Shown here: positions 44,803 to 55,812 of the stretch, one piece after another
How the letters are laid out: the number at the start of each line of letters is the position of its first letter
Numbering within the stretch: the first letter of the stretch is position 1
NCBI GenBank assembly: GCA_943736015.1
Contig: OX031071.1
Coordinates: 28,614,619 to 28,678,618 of the forward strand
Length of the DNA stretch: 64,000 nucleotides
Origin: Tridacna crocea
Taxonomy: Eukaryota; Mollusca; Bivalvia; Cardiida; Cardiidae
Direction of reading: 5' to 3'
The notes under the pieces: generated by a model
Databases searched by the model: none
What the model saw: only the letters and a program-made list of their open reading frames with translations
Told to the model about the DNA's origin: nothing
Position numbers and translations under genes: made by a program

Positions 44803-44803
44803 T

Positions 44804-45812
44804 TAGCTCTCCTGAGCACGAAGTGCTCATGGTGAGCTTTTGTGATCGCCCAATGTCCGTTGTCTGTCGTGCGTCGTCCATCGTCCAATGTGCGATGTCC
44901 ACAATTTCTTTTAACATCTCCTAAACCACTGGGCCAATCTTGATGAAACTTGGCAGGGATGTTCATTGGGTGAAGCTCTACCAAAGTTGTTCGAGAGATC
45001 GAATTCAACCCATAAGTCTGGTTGCCATGGCAACCAAAAGGAAAGAAATAGCAAACTCTTTGAAAATCTTCTTCTCTGAAACTAGAAGGCATAGGACTTT
45101 GAAATTTGGTATGTAGCATCTCCTAGTGGATCTCTACCAAGATTGTTCGTATGATGCCCCTGTGGTCAAAACTGGCCTAGCCCCGAGGGTTACAAGTTTG
45201 AAACATAGGAACAAAGAAGGAAAACTTTAAAATTCCTCTTCTCTGAAACTAGAAGGTGCAGAGCTTTGATATTTGGTATTAAACATCTCCTAGTGGATTT
45301 CTATCATGTTTGTTCATATGGTGTCCCAGTGTTCAAAACTGGCCCCGTCCCGGGGGTCACAAGTTTGAAACATAGGAACAAAGAAGGAAAACTTAAAAAT
45401 TATTCTTCTCTGAAACTAGAAGGTGCAGAGCTTTAATATTTGGGATGTAGCATCTCCTAGTGGACATCTACCAAGATTGTACATATGGTGTCCCTGGGGT
45501 CGAAACTGGCCCCGCCCTGAGGGTCACAAGTTTAAAACAGAGAAAAAAAGAAGGAAAACTTTAAAACTCTTCTTCTCTGAAACTAGAAGGCGCAGAGCTT
45601 TGATATTTGGGTCCCAAGTTCGAAACATAGGAACAGAGAAGGAAAACTTTAAAATTCTTCTTCCCTGAAACTAGAAGGCGTAGAGCCTTGATATTTGGTA
45701 TGTAGCATGTCTTAGTGGACTTTTACAAAGTTTCTTCATACGATGCCCCTGGGATCAAAACTTGCCCTGCCCCAGGGGTCACAAGTTTGAAACATAGGAA
45801 CAAAGAAGGAAG
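44804..45812 (+). mobile_element. Helitron-like element, copy G (core like copy F)
   Basis: TTAGCTCTCCTGAGCACGAA start with GAGCACGAAGTGCTC hairpin, then about five units with GGGGTCACAAGTTTGAAACA and CTTCTCTGAAACTAGAAGG. No 3' hairpin is found, so it is 3'-truncated. Confidence 0.6.
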
Positions 45813-45962
45813 AGTGAATTTAACATTCCAGAAAAAAATAAAATTAGACTTGTGTCTGCCGAGTTATGTCTCTCTATTTTGCTGAGGCTAGTCTGGAAAC
45901 TTATGTCAACCTCTGGATTTGCAAATGAATTATGCTTGTAAAATGTATCTCAACTAAAGAAC

Positions 45963-46180
45963 TCAAACCTTTACCAAACAGCAAAATTTTGGACTAGTTC
46001 AAATTAAAAGCATTTGCAGACAACAAAATAAATGTGAGTCAGAAATTGAAAATCGATTTTAGAAGGGTAAAAAACATTGTGGAAAAAAGAAGAAAAAGCT
46101 GGTTACCAGCATTTTTTTTCCTTTTCTAGGATGTATTCAAAAGCCTTCTCTTTCAGGGTTGTCAAAACTTTTAAAGGTAA
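45963..46180 (-). mobile_element. TTAA palindromic MITE, diverged
   Basis: Loop AAGCTGGTTACCAGCATT; ends eroded. Confidence 0.7.
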
Positions 46181-46601
46181 AAGATACATGCATGACAAGA
46201 TGCCCACATGTTGAATTGCCTTCGTATTTCTTCTCCATTGTCTGCGCATGTCATTTTCTTCAAAGATTCTACCTGTTTTATGTGAAGCATCACTAGCCCC
46301 AAAACTGTAATATTACGCTCTATAAAGTAACAATGTAGAAAACAGCTTTTATCATTATGTTTGAGGAGAAACGAGACCTGCTTTAGCTCAAGATTTCTCT
46401 AAAGTGCTCATCATAGCTGAGTGAATTGCACGAGGTAGCGTTTTATTGAGTAAACGTTTAATTTAGTTTGAAATTCAAAGTAACAGTTGTCACATAGGAA
46501 AGGGGTTTGGTTCTGTACCCAGGATGCCCAAATTAGATAGATGAGTATTTAAAGAATGCCATCTAGCGGGAGATAATTATTTTTTCTCTACTGTTTTTCA
46601 G
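46181..46601. other. intron-like sequence before exon 5
   Basis: A TTAA at 46549-46552 lies 49 nt before exon 5, near the position occupied by MITEs at other exons; no MITE is present. Confidence 0.4.
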
Positions 46602-46807
46602 AAAGGCATATGAAGATGGATGTACAGAATGGAATGCATGTATGTCTTTATTGCGGAAAAATGTTTCCGAAAAAGTTTGGACTTATGATGCATCAACGAA
46701 TACACACAGGGGAAAAACCGTTTGTGTGTAATGTGTGTGGTAAATGCTTCAATCAGAAAAGAAATATGCGTTCTCATATGTTTACACACATACAGACAAA
46801 AATTTGA
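46602..46807 (+). CDS. C2H2 zinc-finger pair, terminal exon 5
   Basis: The acceptor (CTACTGTTTTTCAG) ends at 46601; entry is in phase 1, with a stop at 46805-46807. Finger 1 is CLYCGKMFPKKFGLMMHQRIH, the linker is TGEKPF, and finger 2 is CNVCGKCFNQKRNMRSHMFTH. The tail is IQTKI, almost the same as exon 6 (IQTKY). Contact residues are K, F, G, M and Q, R, N, S. It is close to exons 6 and 7 in finger 2, which suggests recent duplication. An internal ATG at 46610 exists, but the frame is already open from the acceptor. Confidence 0.86.
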
Positions 46808-46857
46808 ATTGTGGCTGTTAAATAATTGAAAAGGATTTTAGGACAATCTCAAGACTT

Positions 46858-47102
46858 TATAACTTTTTACAAAATGACAAAATTTTAGACTGGTCCAAAT
46901 AGAAAGCATTTACAGACGAGATCATAAAGTGATGAAGAATTTGAAATTTCTATTGGGAAGGAAGAAAGCATGGTGGGAAAAGGAGAAAATTCTGGTTACC
47001 AAGAAAATGCTGGTTACCAGCATTTTCTCCTTTTCCCACAATGTTTTCAGAAGGCTTCTTTCTTAGAGTTGTTAAAAGTGGGGATTGTGTGGTTAAGAGA
47101 TA
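46858..47102 (-). mobile_element. TTAA palindromic MITE with partial loop duplication
   Basis: GAGAAAATTCTGGTTACCAA precedes the regular AATGCTGGTTACCAGC. Confidence 0.8.
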
Positions 47103-47645
47103 AATAACTGATAGAATACATACCATGTGTGGAATGTGTCAGACAGAAGGTGGAATTAGTGTTTGAAATATTAGTTTTACACCATCCTCAGAACCCAGGT
47201 TTAAGCATTATGTTACTCTTCATGCATTACCCCTGGGAAAATTGACTAGGAAATCTATGTTTCTTATGAATATTCACATGGTGGAAAATACCCTAATAGC
47301 CAATTGAAAGATCAGTAATTTTCTCGAAGAAACACCGAGATTACCAATCAAAATACTTCATGAATAATCCATGAGAACTAGGAGACACCAGCCAAATAAC
47401 CCAGGGTCTATTGCAATATGAATTAAAACTGGGTTAAGGAGGATGGTCTTACACATACAAACAAGTATTTCACTGTTGACTATTAATGAATGAAAATGAC
47501 TTTTTAACGGATTTTTACTGTGATTGTTTTTTTCTGGTAACAGATACAGCTGGTTACCACTTACCAGCATTTGTTCTATTTCAGAAAACATTCACAAAAG
47601 CCTTCTTTTGCAAGCTCTGTAACTCTATACCACGCAATTTTGAGT
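47103..47645. other. mostly unassigned
   Basis: A decayed MITE piece (GCTGGTTACCACTTACCAGC) lies near 47550. No gene is recognised. Confidence 0.4.
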
Positions 47646-47874
47646 TTAACCCATTACCATACAATCCCTACTTTTGACGCCCCTGAGAAAGAAGCCTTTT
47701 GAAAACACTGTGGGAAAAGGAGAAAATGCTGGTAACCAGCATTTTCTCCTTTTCCCACAGTGTTTTCTACCCTTTTCAGAACAAATTTCTATTTTTCAGT
47801 CACCTTTATTTTGTCGTCTGCAAATGCTTTCAATTTGGACCAGTCCAAAATTGTCTCGTGTGGTAATGAGTTAA
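47646..47874 (+). mobile_element. TTAA palindromic MITE, CACGAGA subgroup
   Basis: Perfect hairpin, both TTAA ends. Confidence 0.9.
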
Positions 47875-48045
47875 CGGTCCTCCTGAAAACAGCTTTTGTG
47901 GGAAAATGAATTCTTGCTGGTCACCGTTCCTCAAAATATTTACAACCTTTCTTAAGGCTAACTTCAGATTTTGAGTCACATTATAATTTGTCATCAGAAA
48001 ATGCTTTCAATATCGATCTGTCTAAAAATTCTAAGTAAAAAGTTA
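47871..48045 (+). mobile_element. TTAA palindromic MITE, diverged
   Basis: Hairpin mostly lost; right arm GTCATCAGAAAATGCTTTCA. Confidence 0.55.
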
Positions 48046-48071
48046 CCCAGGATTGCATGGTACATGTATAG

Positions 48072-48265
48072 GATTGACTCTTTACCAAACGCCAAATTTT
48101 AGACTTGAACCAAAGAAATTGAAAGAATTTGCAGACAACTATTTGAATGGGGCTGGATTGATAGAATTTGTCTTGGTTACCAGCATTTTCTCCTTTTCCC
48201 ACAATGTTTTCAAAAGGCTTCTTCCTGAGGGTCATTAAAACTTGTGATTGTGTGGTAAAGGATTA
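48072..48265 (-). mobile_element. TTAA palindromic MITE, hairpin left arm deleted
   Basis: GAATTTGTCTTGGTTACCAG junction. Confidence 0.75.
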
Positions 48266-48442
48266 CATGGTGAAGGGTTAATTATCGTGCTGTTTTGATC
48301 CCAAATCTGACGGCACATTCTGTGTAGTCTGGCCTTACCTCTATGCTGTCTACAAAAATATCTTTTACCATTTGCATCCCAGGTGACAAGAATATGAATC
48401 AAAAGATCCACTTTTAACAGCCAGTATTTTTTGTAAAAGAGT

Positions 48443-48640
48443 TCATCTTTACCACATGACAAAACTGTAGACTTGTCCAAACCCGAATCATTTGCAGATG
48501 AAAAAATCACTGTTGCTGATACTGTGTAAGCTGTCTTTGTTTGGATAGAAAACATTTTGGGAAAAGGTGAAAATGCTGGTTACCAGCATTTTCTCCTTTT
48601 CTCAAAATATTTCTGAAAGTTTTCTTTCCAAAAGTCAAAG
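48443..48640 (-). mobile_element. TTAA palindromic MITE, right end lost
   Basis: Hairpin GGTGAAAATGCTGGTTACCA then its partner; the GATTGTGTGG end is not found. Confidence 0.7.
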
Positions 48641-48837
48641 TATGTAAACTTTCATCTTAGAAAATGTGTGTTTTTTAAAAAAAAGTGGATAAGTATTCAA
48701 AAAAAAAATCCCCAGTGTCTTGTTATGTATGAGCAAAATTAGTAAATACTAGAAGAAACAAAGTTTGTTGGAATTTGAAAAATAAAAGGTTTCAATCAGA
48801 GCAGAAAACTGTGTTTGCATTATGTAATTATGCATAT

Positions 48838-49197
48838 CTTGACATGAGGCTTTTAAGCAGGTATTGACAAGATTCTTTCATGCAATATTGACATGATGCT
48901 TTTCTGCATAGATTGACATGATGCTTTTAGATACATACATTGACATGATGTCTTATGCGTATCTTGACATGATTCTTTTATGCATATATGGACATAATGT
49001 CTTTATGCATTATATTGACATGATTCTTTTCTGCATATATTGACATGATGTCTTTATGCATATATTGACATGACCCTTTTATGTATATATTGACATGATT
49101 CTTTATATTGACATGATGTCTTTATGCATATATTGAAATGACTCTTTTTATGTATATTTTGACATCATTCTTTTATGCATATATTGACATGATTCTC
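48838..49197 (+). repeat. ~25-30-bp minisatellite, about 13 units
   Basis: Units of ATATTGACATGATTCTTTTATGC with frequent ATGCATAT palindromes. Confidence 0.85.
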
Positions 49198-49229
49198 TTG
49201 GCTGTTGATTAATGTCAAGAACTTATATT

Positions 49230-49450
49230 TAAACTTTACCAAACAACAAAGTTATAGACTTGTCCAAACTGAAAGCATTTGCAGATGGCCAACGTGAGTC
49301 AAAAATTGAAATTTGACTTTAGAAGAGTAGAAAACAATGTAGGAAAATGAGATAATGCTGGTTACCAGGATTTTCTCCTTTTCCTAAATGTTTTGGAAAG
49401 GCTTCTCTCTAAGGGTTGTTAAAAATAGGGATTGTGTGGTAAAGAGATAA
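49230..49450 (-). mobile_element. TTAA palindromic MITE
   Basis: Loop AATGCTGGTTACCAGGATT. Confidence 0.78.
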
Positions 49451-49740
49451 CAAACAAATCCAGTTTAATGAGCCCGAGAGAGTAGACTTTTGAAAGTCAT
49501 AAATGTTGTGGGAAAAGGAGAAAGCATTGAGAAATTGTCATTGCCATAGTTGTAGTTTGTACAATATCTCTCCAAAACTTAACATTTCCTCATATCTATG
49601 TCAATTTCAGTTTACGTGTTCACTATGAACAGGGGAACCTACAATTTAAAAGTTACATCCCTTATTCAACCTCTAACCTTCTAGAAAATAAACCTCTAGT
49701 ACTGAAGAATCATGGCATCCACAAGCAATACTCTTGTGAT
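49451..49740. other. mostly unassigned
   Basis: A decayed MITE left arm (AATGTTGTGGGAAAAGGAGA) lies near 49500; nothing else is recognised. Confidence 0.4.
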
Positions 49741-49926
49741 ATCCTTTACCACACAAAGGCTTTTTAAAGACACTGAAGAACTGGCTGTTTGAAAACATTG
49801 TGGGAAAAGGAGAAAATGCTGGTTACCAGAAAAATTGTGTCTAGACTTTTGAGCCAATATGAAATCCTTGTCTGCAAATGTTATCAATTTGGATAGGTCT
49901 AAAATTTTGCCATGTGGTTAAGGGTA
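49741..49926 (+). mobile_element. TTAA palindromic MITE, hairpin right arm deleted
   Basis: TGCTGGTTACCAGAAAAATT junction. Confidence 0.75.
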
Positions 49927-49969
49927 AACCCTTTACCACACAATTCAGGGCCAAACTCTGGTAGACTTG

Positions 49970-50112
49970 TCCTGGGTAGCTCGTTGCTAGCCTATCTGAC
50001 TGGTGATCATGTGGTCATACGTTCCATACCTGCTTCAGGCAAACTTTCTATCGGGCTATATTTCCACTCTCCATTCTGATGTATGTGAGAAAAGTAGTCT
50101 CTGAAAGTGACT
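49970..50112 (+). mobile_element. tRNA-SINE fragment
   Basis: GGGTAGCTCGTTGCTAGCCT, then ACGTTCCATACCTG and GATGTATGTGAGAAAAGTAG of the SINE body. Confidence 0.45.
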
Positions 50113-50205
50113 TAACCTTTTACTGCTCAACAAAATTTTAGACCTGTCGAAAATGAAAGCATTTGCTGATGACACTTTCATTGTGGCTCATATGGAATGA
50201 TTTTC
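50112..50205 (-). mobile_element. TTAA palindromic MITE, left-end fragment
   Basis: CTTTTACTGCTCAACAAAAT then GAAAGCATTTGCTGATGACA. Confidence 0.6.
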
Positions 50206-50207
50206 CT

Positions 50208-50433
50208 TTAACTAAGTACCAAACAACAAAATTTAGGGTTTGTCCAAACTGAAAGCATTTGCAGATGACAAAATAGAAGTGACTGAAAATTTGAATTTTT
50301 TTTTGTGAAGGGTAGAAAACATTGTGAGAAAATGAGAAAATGCTGGTTACCAGTATTTTCTCCTTTTCTCACAATGTTTTCAAAATCTTTCTCTTTCAGA
50401 GGTTAAAAGTTGTCAATGTGTGATAAAGGGTTG
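50208..50433 (-). mobile_element. TTAA palindromic MITE
   Basis: Loop TGCTGGTTACCAGTA. Confidence 0.82.
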
Positions 50434-50439
50434 ATACAC

Positions 50440-50655
50440 AGACAGTTGTATCAGTACTGGTGTGAGAAAGGTAGGATACACATGCGTAGGTGCACTCGTG
50501 GCCTTGATACGACCCCAAAAGAGAGTCAAACTTTGGTAGAGCAGTCAGTAGTATATAGACATAAGAACAGGGGGTGCTAGTTCAAATCCCTACCTCAGCA
50601 AATTCCTTTCCATGGATTGATTATAGTAATTGTGGCAGGATGTATTCCTCTCTTG
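50440..50655 (+). mobile_element. SINE tail fragment followed by a tRNA-like head
   Basis: GTACTGGTGTGAGAAAGGTA is a SINE tail piece. GTAGAGCAGTCAGTAGTATA with GGTGCTAGTTCAAATCCC is a tRNA-like head of a second SINE type. Confidence 0.4.
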
Positions 50656-50970
50656 CCGAGCCCTGGTAGCTCAGTCGCTAGGGTGTAGGACTTGAGAACA
50701 CGGGGTCTGGGGTTCGATCCCTGGCTACGACCCCTGGCTCAGCCAATTTCTTTCCAAGGATTGATGATACTGCGACAGGATTCATTCTTCTCCGACCGCT
50801 GACCATTGTTCCAACGGTGATCATGTGGGAAAGCAGCCAATGTCTTGGAAAGAAAATTGTTGGGAAGTACTGGTAAAAGAAACTCCAGGAACGAATGGAT
50901 AGGTATACAGGCCGCCGCAATATAACTGAAATAATGTTGAAAATGGCATTAAATACCATACAATCAAAGT
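50656..50970 (+). mobile_element. tRNA-derived SINE, second type
   Basis: Box A-like CTGGTAGCTCAGTCGCTAGG and box B-like GGGGTTCGATCCCTGG are well kept. The body shares the AGTACTGGTAAAAGAAACTC and GGCATTAAATACCATACAAT tail with other molluscan-type SINEs. Confidence 0.65.
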
Positions 50971-50987
50971 TAGTGATTGAAGTTTTT

Positions 50988-51581
50988 GGCTCACCAGAGC
51001 ATAATATACTCATAGGAAGGTTTTGGGATCACTCTGTGTCCGTTGTTTGTCGTCCGTTGTCTATCAACAATTTTTTTTAACATCAACTCTTCCTAAACTG
51101 CAAGGCCGATTTGGACCAAACTTGACTGGAAATTTCCTCGGGAGGTCCTCTTTTAAAGTTGTTCACAGAATTTGATTCCATCAAAAACTCTGGTTGCCAT
51201 GGCAACAAAATGGAATTTTTAAAGAAATTCTTTCACAGAATTGCTCTATGGGTGACCCTTTTCAAAAAGTGGTCGCAAAATTTTGATCCCTCAAAACACA
51301 TGGCCATAGTTTGGAGGGAGGGAGGGGGGGGGGGGGGGCGCGCTCCTTGCTCTGTATTGACTTAAAGAAATTCAAATATGTTAGAGAAATTTGATCCGTC
51401 AAGAAACAAGGCTTTGGTGGTGGGGTGCTATTTGCACTATATGGACATGAAGAAATTCTTAAAATTTCTTCTTCTATTGAAGTTACTATGGAAGAGAAAG
51501 TTTTGGGATAACAAAGAAAACTGGCAATGGTCTACTCTGATATTCGGGTGAGCAATCCAGGGTCATCTTTGCCCTCTTGTT
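50988..51581 (+). mobile_element. Helitron-like element, copy E (short, diverged)
   Basis: GGCTCACCAGAGC start and CGGGTGAGCAATCCAGGGTC end, with one to two core units and the poly(G) tract. Confidence 0.55.
51312..51340 (+). repeat. poly(G) tract
   Basis: GGAGGGAGGG followed by an uninterrupted run of about 15 G, inside a Helitron-like copy. Confidence 0.9.
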
Positions 51582-51664
51582 TATGTGAAACAATGGTGTT
51601 CCAAGAGATAACCGGTGACTGATATGAGCTCTTGACCAAATGACAACATTTTGGACTTGCCCAA

Positions 51665-52120
51665 TTAACCCTTTACCACACAATCCTGACTTTTAACCCT
51701 TTACTCCATAGATACTCATTTTTACGCATTGCTTGTAGGAGCCTTTGGAAAACATTGTGGCAAAAGGTGAAATTGCTCGTGACGAGCAATTTCACCTTTT
51801 GCCACAATGTTTTCTATGCTATCAAAAGGTGTAATTTTCACCTTAGAAACGGCTTCATCCTTGCTGTTATTTAGGGTCAATTAGAGATACCATAGAAATG
51901 CCTCATGGGGTAAAGGGTTAACACCCCTGTGAAATAAGCCCTTTGAAAACATTGTGGGAAAAGGAGAAGATGCTGGTTACCAGCATTTTCTCCTTTTCCC
52001 CACAATGTTTTCTACCCTGCTGAAAACAAATTTCAATTGTTGAGTTGCGTTTATTTTGTAGTCTGCAGTGAACTTTCAATTAGGGCCAGTCTAAAATTTT
52101 GTTGTTTGGTAAAGGGTTAA
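51665..52120 (+). mobile_element. TTAA palindromic MITE containing another MITE (51693-51921)
   Basis: The outer copy runs 51665-51696 and resumes at 51918. Both of its own TTAA ends are present (51665, 52117). Confidence 0.9.
51693..51921 (+). mobile_element. TTAA palindromic MITE, subfamily C, inserted in another MITE
   Basis: The inserted element is flanked by TTAA on both sides, and the outer element's GACTTTTAA / TTAACACCCC reads correctly when one TTAA is removed. Near-identical to 13772-14000. Confidence 0.9.
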
Positions 52121-52273
52121 GAGCATTTGCAGACAACAAATACAGTTTAGCAAAAATGATCATTTATCTTTGAACAAACAAAAAGACATCGTAGGAAAAG
52201 ATTATGTCTTATAATTAATTTTATAAAAGGAGCAAATGCAGGGAAAAGTAGGGATTGGGTGGTAATGTGTTAA
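52121..52273 (-). mobile_element. TTAA palindromic MITE, decayed, before exon 6
   Basis: Loop lost; ends GGGATTGGGTGGTAATGTGT then TAA. Exactly 54 nt separate its TTAA from exon 6. Confidence 0.7.
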
Positions 52274-52327
52274 AAGATGTTCCACTTGTTAGTGCCAAAA
52301 GTATTTTTTTCTCATTTTTTTTTTCAG

Positions 52328-52533
52328 AAATAAATACAGATCTGGATTTGCCGAGTGGGAGACATGAATGCTCATATTGCGGAAAACTGTTTGCAAAAAA
52401 GTCTGCACTTACTCTACATGAACGCATACACACTGGAGAAAAACCGTTTGGTTGTAAAGTGTGCGGAAAACGCTTTAATCAGAAAGGAAATATGCGTTCC
52501 CACATGCTCACACACATACAGACAAAATATTGA
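52328..52533 (+). CDS. C2H2 zinc-finger pair, terminal exon 6
   Basis: The acceptor lies at the end of a long T-run (TTTTTTTTTTCAG, AG at 52326-52327); entry is in phase 1, with TGA at 52531-52533. Finger 1 is CSYCGKLFAKKSALTLHERIH, the linker is TGEKPF, finger 2 is CKVCGKRFNQKGNMRSHMLTH and the tail is IQTKY. Contact residues are K, S, A, L and Q, G, N, S. Length, layout and tail match exon 5. A deleted MITE ends 54 nt before the exon, and a MITE broken by a Helitron-like element starts just after it. Confidence 0.87.
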
Positions 52534-52542
52534 TCATCGGCT

Positions 52543-52645
52543 CTTTAACTCTTTACTGCACAATTCTGAATTTTAACTTCTCTGAAAAACAAACCTTTTA
52601 AAAAGCATCATGGGAAAAAGAGAATATGATGGCAACAAGCCTTTT
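52543..52645 (+). mobile_element. TTAA palindromic MITE, left part (right part 53881-54004)
   Basis: Split by Helitron-like copy D inside a T-rich stretch. Confidence 0.7.
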
Positions 52646-53880
52646 TAGCTCGCCTGAGCACAACATGCTCAAGGGGAGCTTTTAGGATCACCCGGTGTCT
52701 GTCGTCCGTCGTGCGTTGTCCACAATTTTTTAAACATAACTCCTCCTAAACCACTGGGCAAATTGGGCCAAACCTGGCTGGATTTTTTCTTTGGAGGTCC
52801 TTTTTAAAAATTGTTCACAGAATTTAATTTTGTTTAAAACTCTGGTTGCCATGGTAACTAAATGGAATTTTCAAAGAAATTCTTTAAAAATCTTCTTCTC
52901 TGAAACCGCTGGCCAGATTTTGAAATAATTTCACAGGGATGTTTCTTGGGTGACCCTTTTCAAAAAGTGTTTGCAAAATTTTGATCTGTCAAGAAACATG
53001 GCTCTGGTGAATGGGGGCTACTTGCACTATACAGAAGTGAAGAAATTCTTAAAAATTCTTCTTCTCTGAAACCGCTGATCAGATTTTGAAATAATTTCTC
53101 AGGGATGTTCTTTGGGTGACCCTTTTCAAAACTTGTTCGCGAAATTTTGATGTGTCAAGAAACATGGCTCTGGTGAATGGGGGCTACTTGCACTATACAG
53201 AAATGAAGAAATTCTTGAATATTTTTCTTCTCTGAAATGGCTTGTCAGATTTTAAAATAATTTCACAGAGATGTTCCTTAGGTGACCCTTTTCTAAAATT
53301 GTTAGTGAAATTTTGATCCATGAAGAAACATGGCTCTAGTGAATGGGGGCTACTTGCACTATAGGGAAATGCAGAAATTCTTGAAAATTCTTCTTCTCTG
53401 AAACTGCTGGTCAGATTTTAGAATAATTTCACAGCGATGTTCCTTGGGTGACCCTTTTCAAAAGTTGTTTGTGAAATTTTGATCTGTCAAGAAATATGGC
53501 TCTGGTGAATGGGGGCCACTCGCCTTTTATGGACATGAAGACATTTTTGAAAATTCTTCTTTGCTGGTCAGATTTTAAAATAATTTCACAGAGATGTTCC
53601 TTGGGTGACCCTTTTCACAAAGTATTCGCTAAATTGTGATCCATCAAGAAACATGGCTCTGGTGAATGGGGGCAACTTGCACTATACAGAAATGAAGAAA
53701 TTCTTAAAAATTCTTCTTTTCTTAAACTGATGGTCAGATTTTGAAATGACTTTTACTGGTGACCTTTTGCTTGACAAAGTAATAATTTTGTTTCCAATGT
53801 TTCAATACCTCAAAAAAAAAATAGGCTGTGGTCCTCTCAAAATTCATGTGAGCGATCCAGGGCCATCTTGGCCCTCTTGT
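52646..53880 (+). mobile_element. Helitron-like element, copy D
   Basis: The 5' hairpin is GAGCAC-AACAT-GCTC; six core units; 3' hairpin intact. It interrupts a palindromic MITE just downstream of zinc-finger exon 6. Confidence 0.65.
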
Positions 53881-54004
53881 CTCTTTTTCCCAAAATGTTT
53901 TCTGCTATATGAAAGATTAACTTTAAGGTTTATAGTTACACCTAAATTGTCCCTTGCAATTTTTTCCATTCAAGTAGGGCTTAGATTTTACCGTGTGGTA
54001 AAAA
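53881..54004 (+). mobile_element. TTAA palindromic MITE, right part
   Basis: CTCTTTTTCCCAAAATGTTT to ACCGTGTGGTAAAAA; diverged. Confidence 0.6.
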
Positions 54005-54044
54005 AAAGGTGACAAAAAGTTGACAGACACAGATCATTTGAAGA

Positions 54045-54170
54045 TTATAAGAGAACAGTCTGTGGAAAAAACATTTTGTGGTGCACATGGAAGCTCGCTT
54101 TAAGTTGGAATTTTGTGTTTGAGCACATACAGACCAAAATTTACTCATGGCTGTGAAAAGAACATAAAGA
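54045..54170 (+). pseudogene. possible decayed zinc-finger exon
   Basis: The stretch GAGCACATACAGACCAAAATTT followed by ATGGCTGTGAAA closely resembles the end of exon 5 (ACACACATACAGACAAAAATTT…GTGGCTGTTAAA). Weak finger-1-like sequence (GTCTGTGGAAAAAACATTTTG) lies before it. No open frame with two fingers remains. Confidence 0.4.
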
Positions 54171-54228
54171 ATTCAAATAAATAAGAGAACACATTCCTCG
54201 GCAGAAAACCTTAATGACAATTTTGGCT

Positions 54229-54451
54229 AACTCATTACCACACAATCCCTACTTTTGATAACCCGGAGAAAGAAGCCTTTAGAAAACATTCTGGGAAAAG
54301 GAGAAAATGCTGGTAACCAGCATTTTCTCCTTTTTCCACGTTTTCTACCCATCACAAAACAAATATTAAATTTTCAGTCACTTCTATTTTGTCGTCTGCA
54401 CCTGCTTTCAATTTGGACAAACCTACAATTTTGTCATTTGGTAAGAGTTAA
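54229..54451 (+). mobile_element. TTAA palindromic MITE
   Basis: Hairpin right arm has a small deletion (TTTTTCCACGTTTTC). Lies between the two decayed finger relics. Confidence 0.85.
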
Positions 54452-54559
54452 TTAGGAAATAAATTTGTGTTTGCATAATTACAGTCATATTCTAGAACAT
54501 ATACTCAAACAATTGATACTTGGTTGTGTACTGAATGAATATGAAATTCAAACAGTGAG

Positions 54560-54645
54560 AAATTATTTGGGGGCTGGCACTATTTGTGATGTGTGAGGAA
54601 TACTTCAATCAGAAAAGAACTTTGTATTTGCATACATTATGAACC
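54560..54645 (+). pseudogene. decayed zinc-finger exon (finger 2 remnant)
   Basis: The bases at 54578-54621 align with finger 2 of exon 5: TTTGTGATGTGTGAGGAATA then CTTCAATCAGAAAAGAA, against the exon 5 TTTGTGTGTAATGTGTGTGG and CTTCAATCAGAAAAGAAATA. A small deletion and a GGT-to-GAGG change destroy the second cysteine and the frame, and the histidine part has drifted. It sits between exons 6 and 7 and looks like a lost member of the array. Confidence 0.6.
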
Positions 54646-54672
54646 ATACTGTGTGGAAAAAAAGAAAAAGGC

Positions 54673-54903
54673 TTAACTTGTTATCGGACAACAAAATTTT
54701 AGACTGGTTCAAATTGGAAACATCAGTAGATGACAAAATTAAAGTGACTCTAGAAATTGAAATATGTTTTGGTAAGGTAGAAAACATTGTGGAGAAAGGA
54801 GAAAAGGCTGGTTATTAGCATTTTCTCTTTTTCCCCCACAATGTTTTCAAAAGGCTTCTTACTCAGGGTCGTGAAAACCCAGGATTGTGTGGTAAAGCGT
54901 TAA
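54673..54903 (-). mobile_element. TTAA palindromic MITE
   Basis: Both TTAA ends; loop AGGCTGGTTATTAGCATT. Confidence 0.85.
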
Positions 54904-55227
54904 AGATGCACCCTTGCTGCCAGAAAGTAAACAATCGCTGCTAAAACTTTACAGTGTGTAGAATCTAGAAAGCTGTGAAAACCTGATAAAAAATGTATTA
55001 TATGAAGAGATGTCAGGGATTTGCCTTCGATTTAAACCAAAACTGTGGTCGTTATGTCTATGGCTAGCTGCAATAAAGTGAAATGTATTTTCTACCCGTT
55101 GTAATCTGTGCAAACTTGCAACTGTCAGGGGCAACATTTGGTAGGAAGGTACAAGAATGATTATAATTTCATAAAATAAGGATAAAATTTGTTGCAAAAC
55201 TGGATTAAAACGAGTAACAATGTATCT
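54904..55227. other. no recognised feature
   Basis: Unique-looking sequence with a minus-strand 82-codon frame of no known family. Confidence 0.4.
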
Positions 55228-55456
55228 TTAACCCGTTACCACACAATCCCTACTTTTGAAGCCCCTGAGATTGAAGCCTTTAGAAAACATTGTGGGAAAA
55301 GGAGAAAATGCTGGTATCCAGCATTTTCTCCTTTTCCCTCAATGTTTTCTACTCTTCACAAAACAAATTTCAAATTTTCAGTCACTTTTATTTTGTCGTC
55401 TGCAAATGCTTTCAATTTGGACCAGTCTAAAATATTGTCATCTGGTAATGGGTTAA
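55228..55456 (+). mobile_element. TTAA palindromic MITE
   Basis: Both TTAA ends; loop TGCTGGTATCCAGCA. Confidence 0.9.
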
Positions 55457-55597
55457 TGCTTTGCTGTTTGCCAAAGAATTGATGGTGAAATTACTGCTAG
55501 TCTTTACCCTATTTAGATCGGAAAACTTTGCTTGAAATATGAAATTTGGCTTCAAAAATAAAGAAAACTTTGCAAGAAAAACACTAGCATCTTTGCC

Positions 55598-55812
55598 AGT
55601 TGCCAAATGACAAAATTTTAGACTTGTCCAAATTGAAGGCATTTGCAGACTACAAAATTAACATGTCTAAAAAATTGAAATTTGTTCTGGGAGGATATAA
55701 AAAATTGTAGGAAAAGGAGAAAATGCTGGTCATTAGCATTTTCTCCTTTTTCCACAATGTTTCCGAAAATCTTCTTCTTCAGAGTCATGAAAACCAGAAA
55801 TTGCCTGAGAAA
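55598..55812 (-). mobile_element. TTAA palindromic MITE, cut by hAT element
   Basis: Resumes briefly at 57187 (CTGAGAAAGGTTATAA). Confidence 0.75.
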
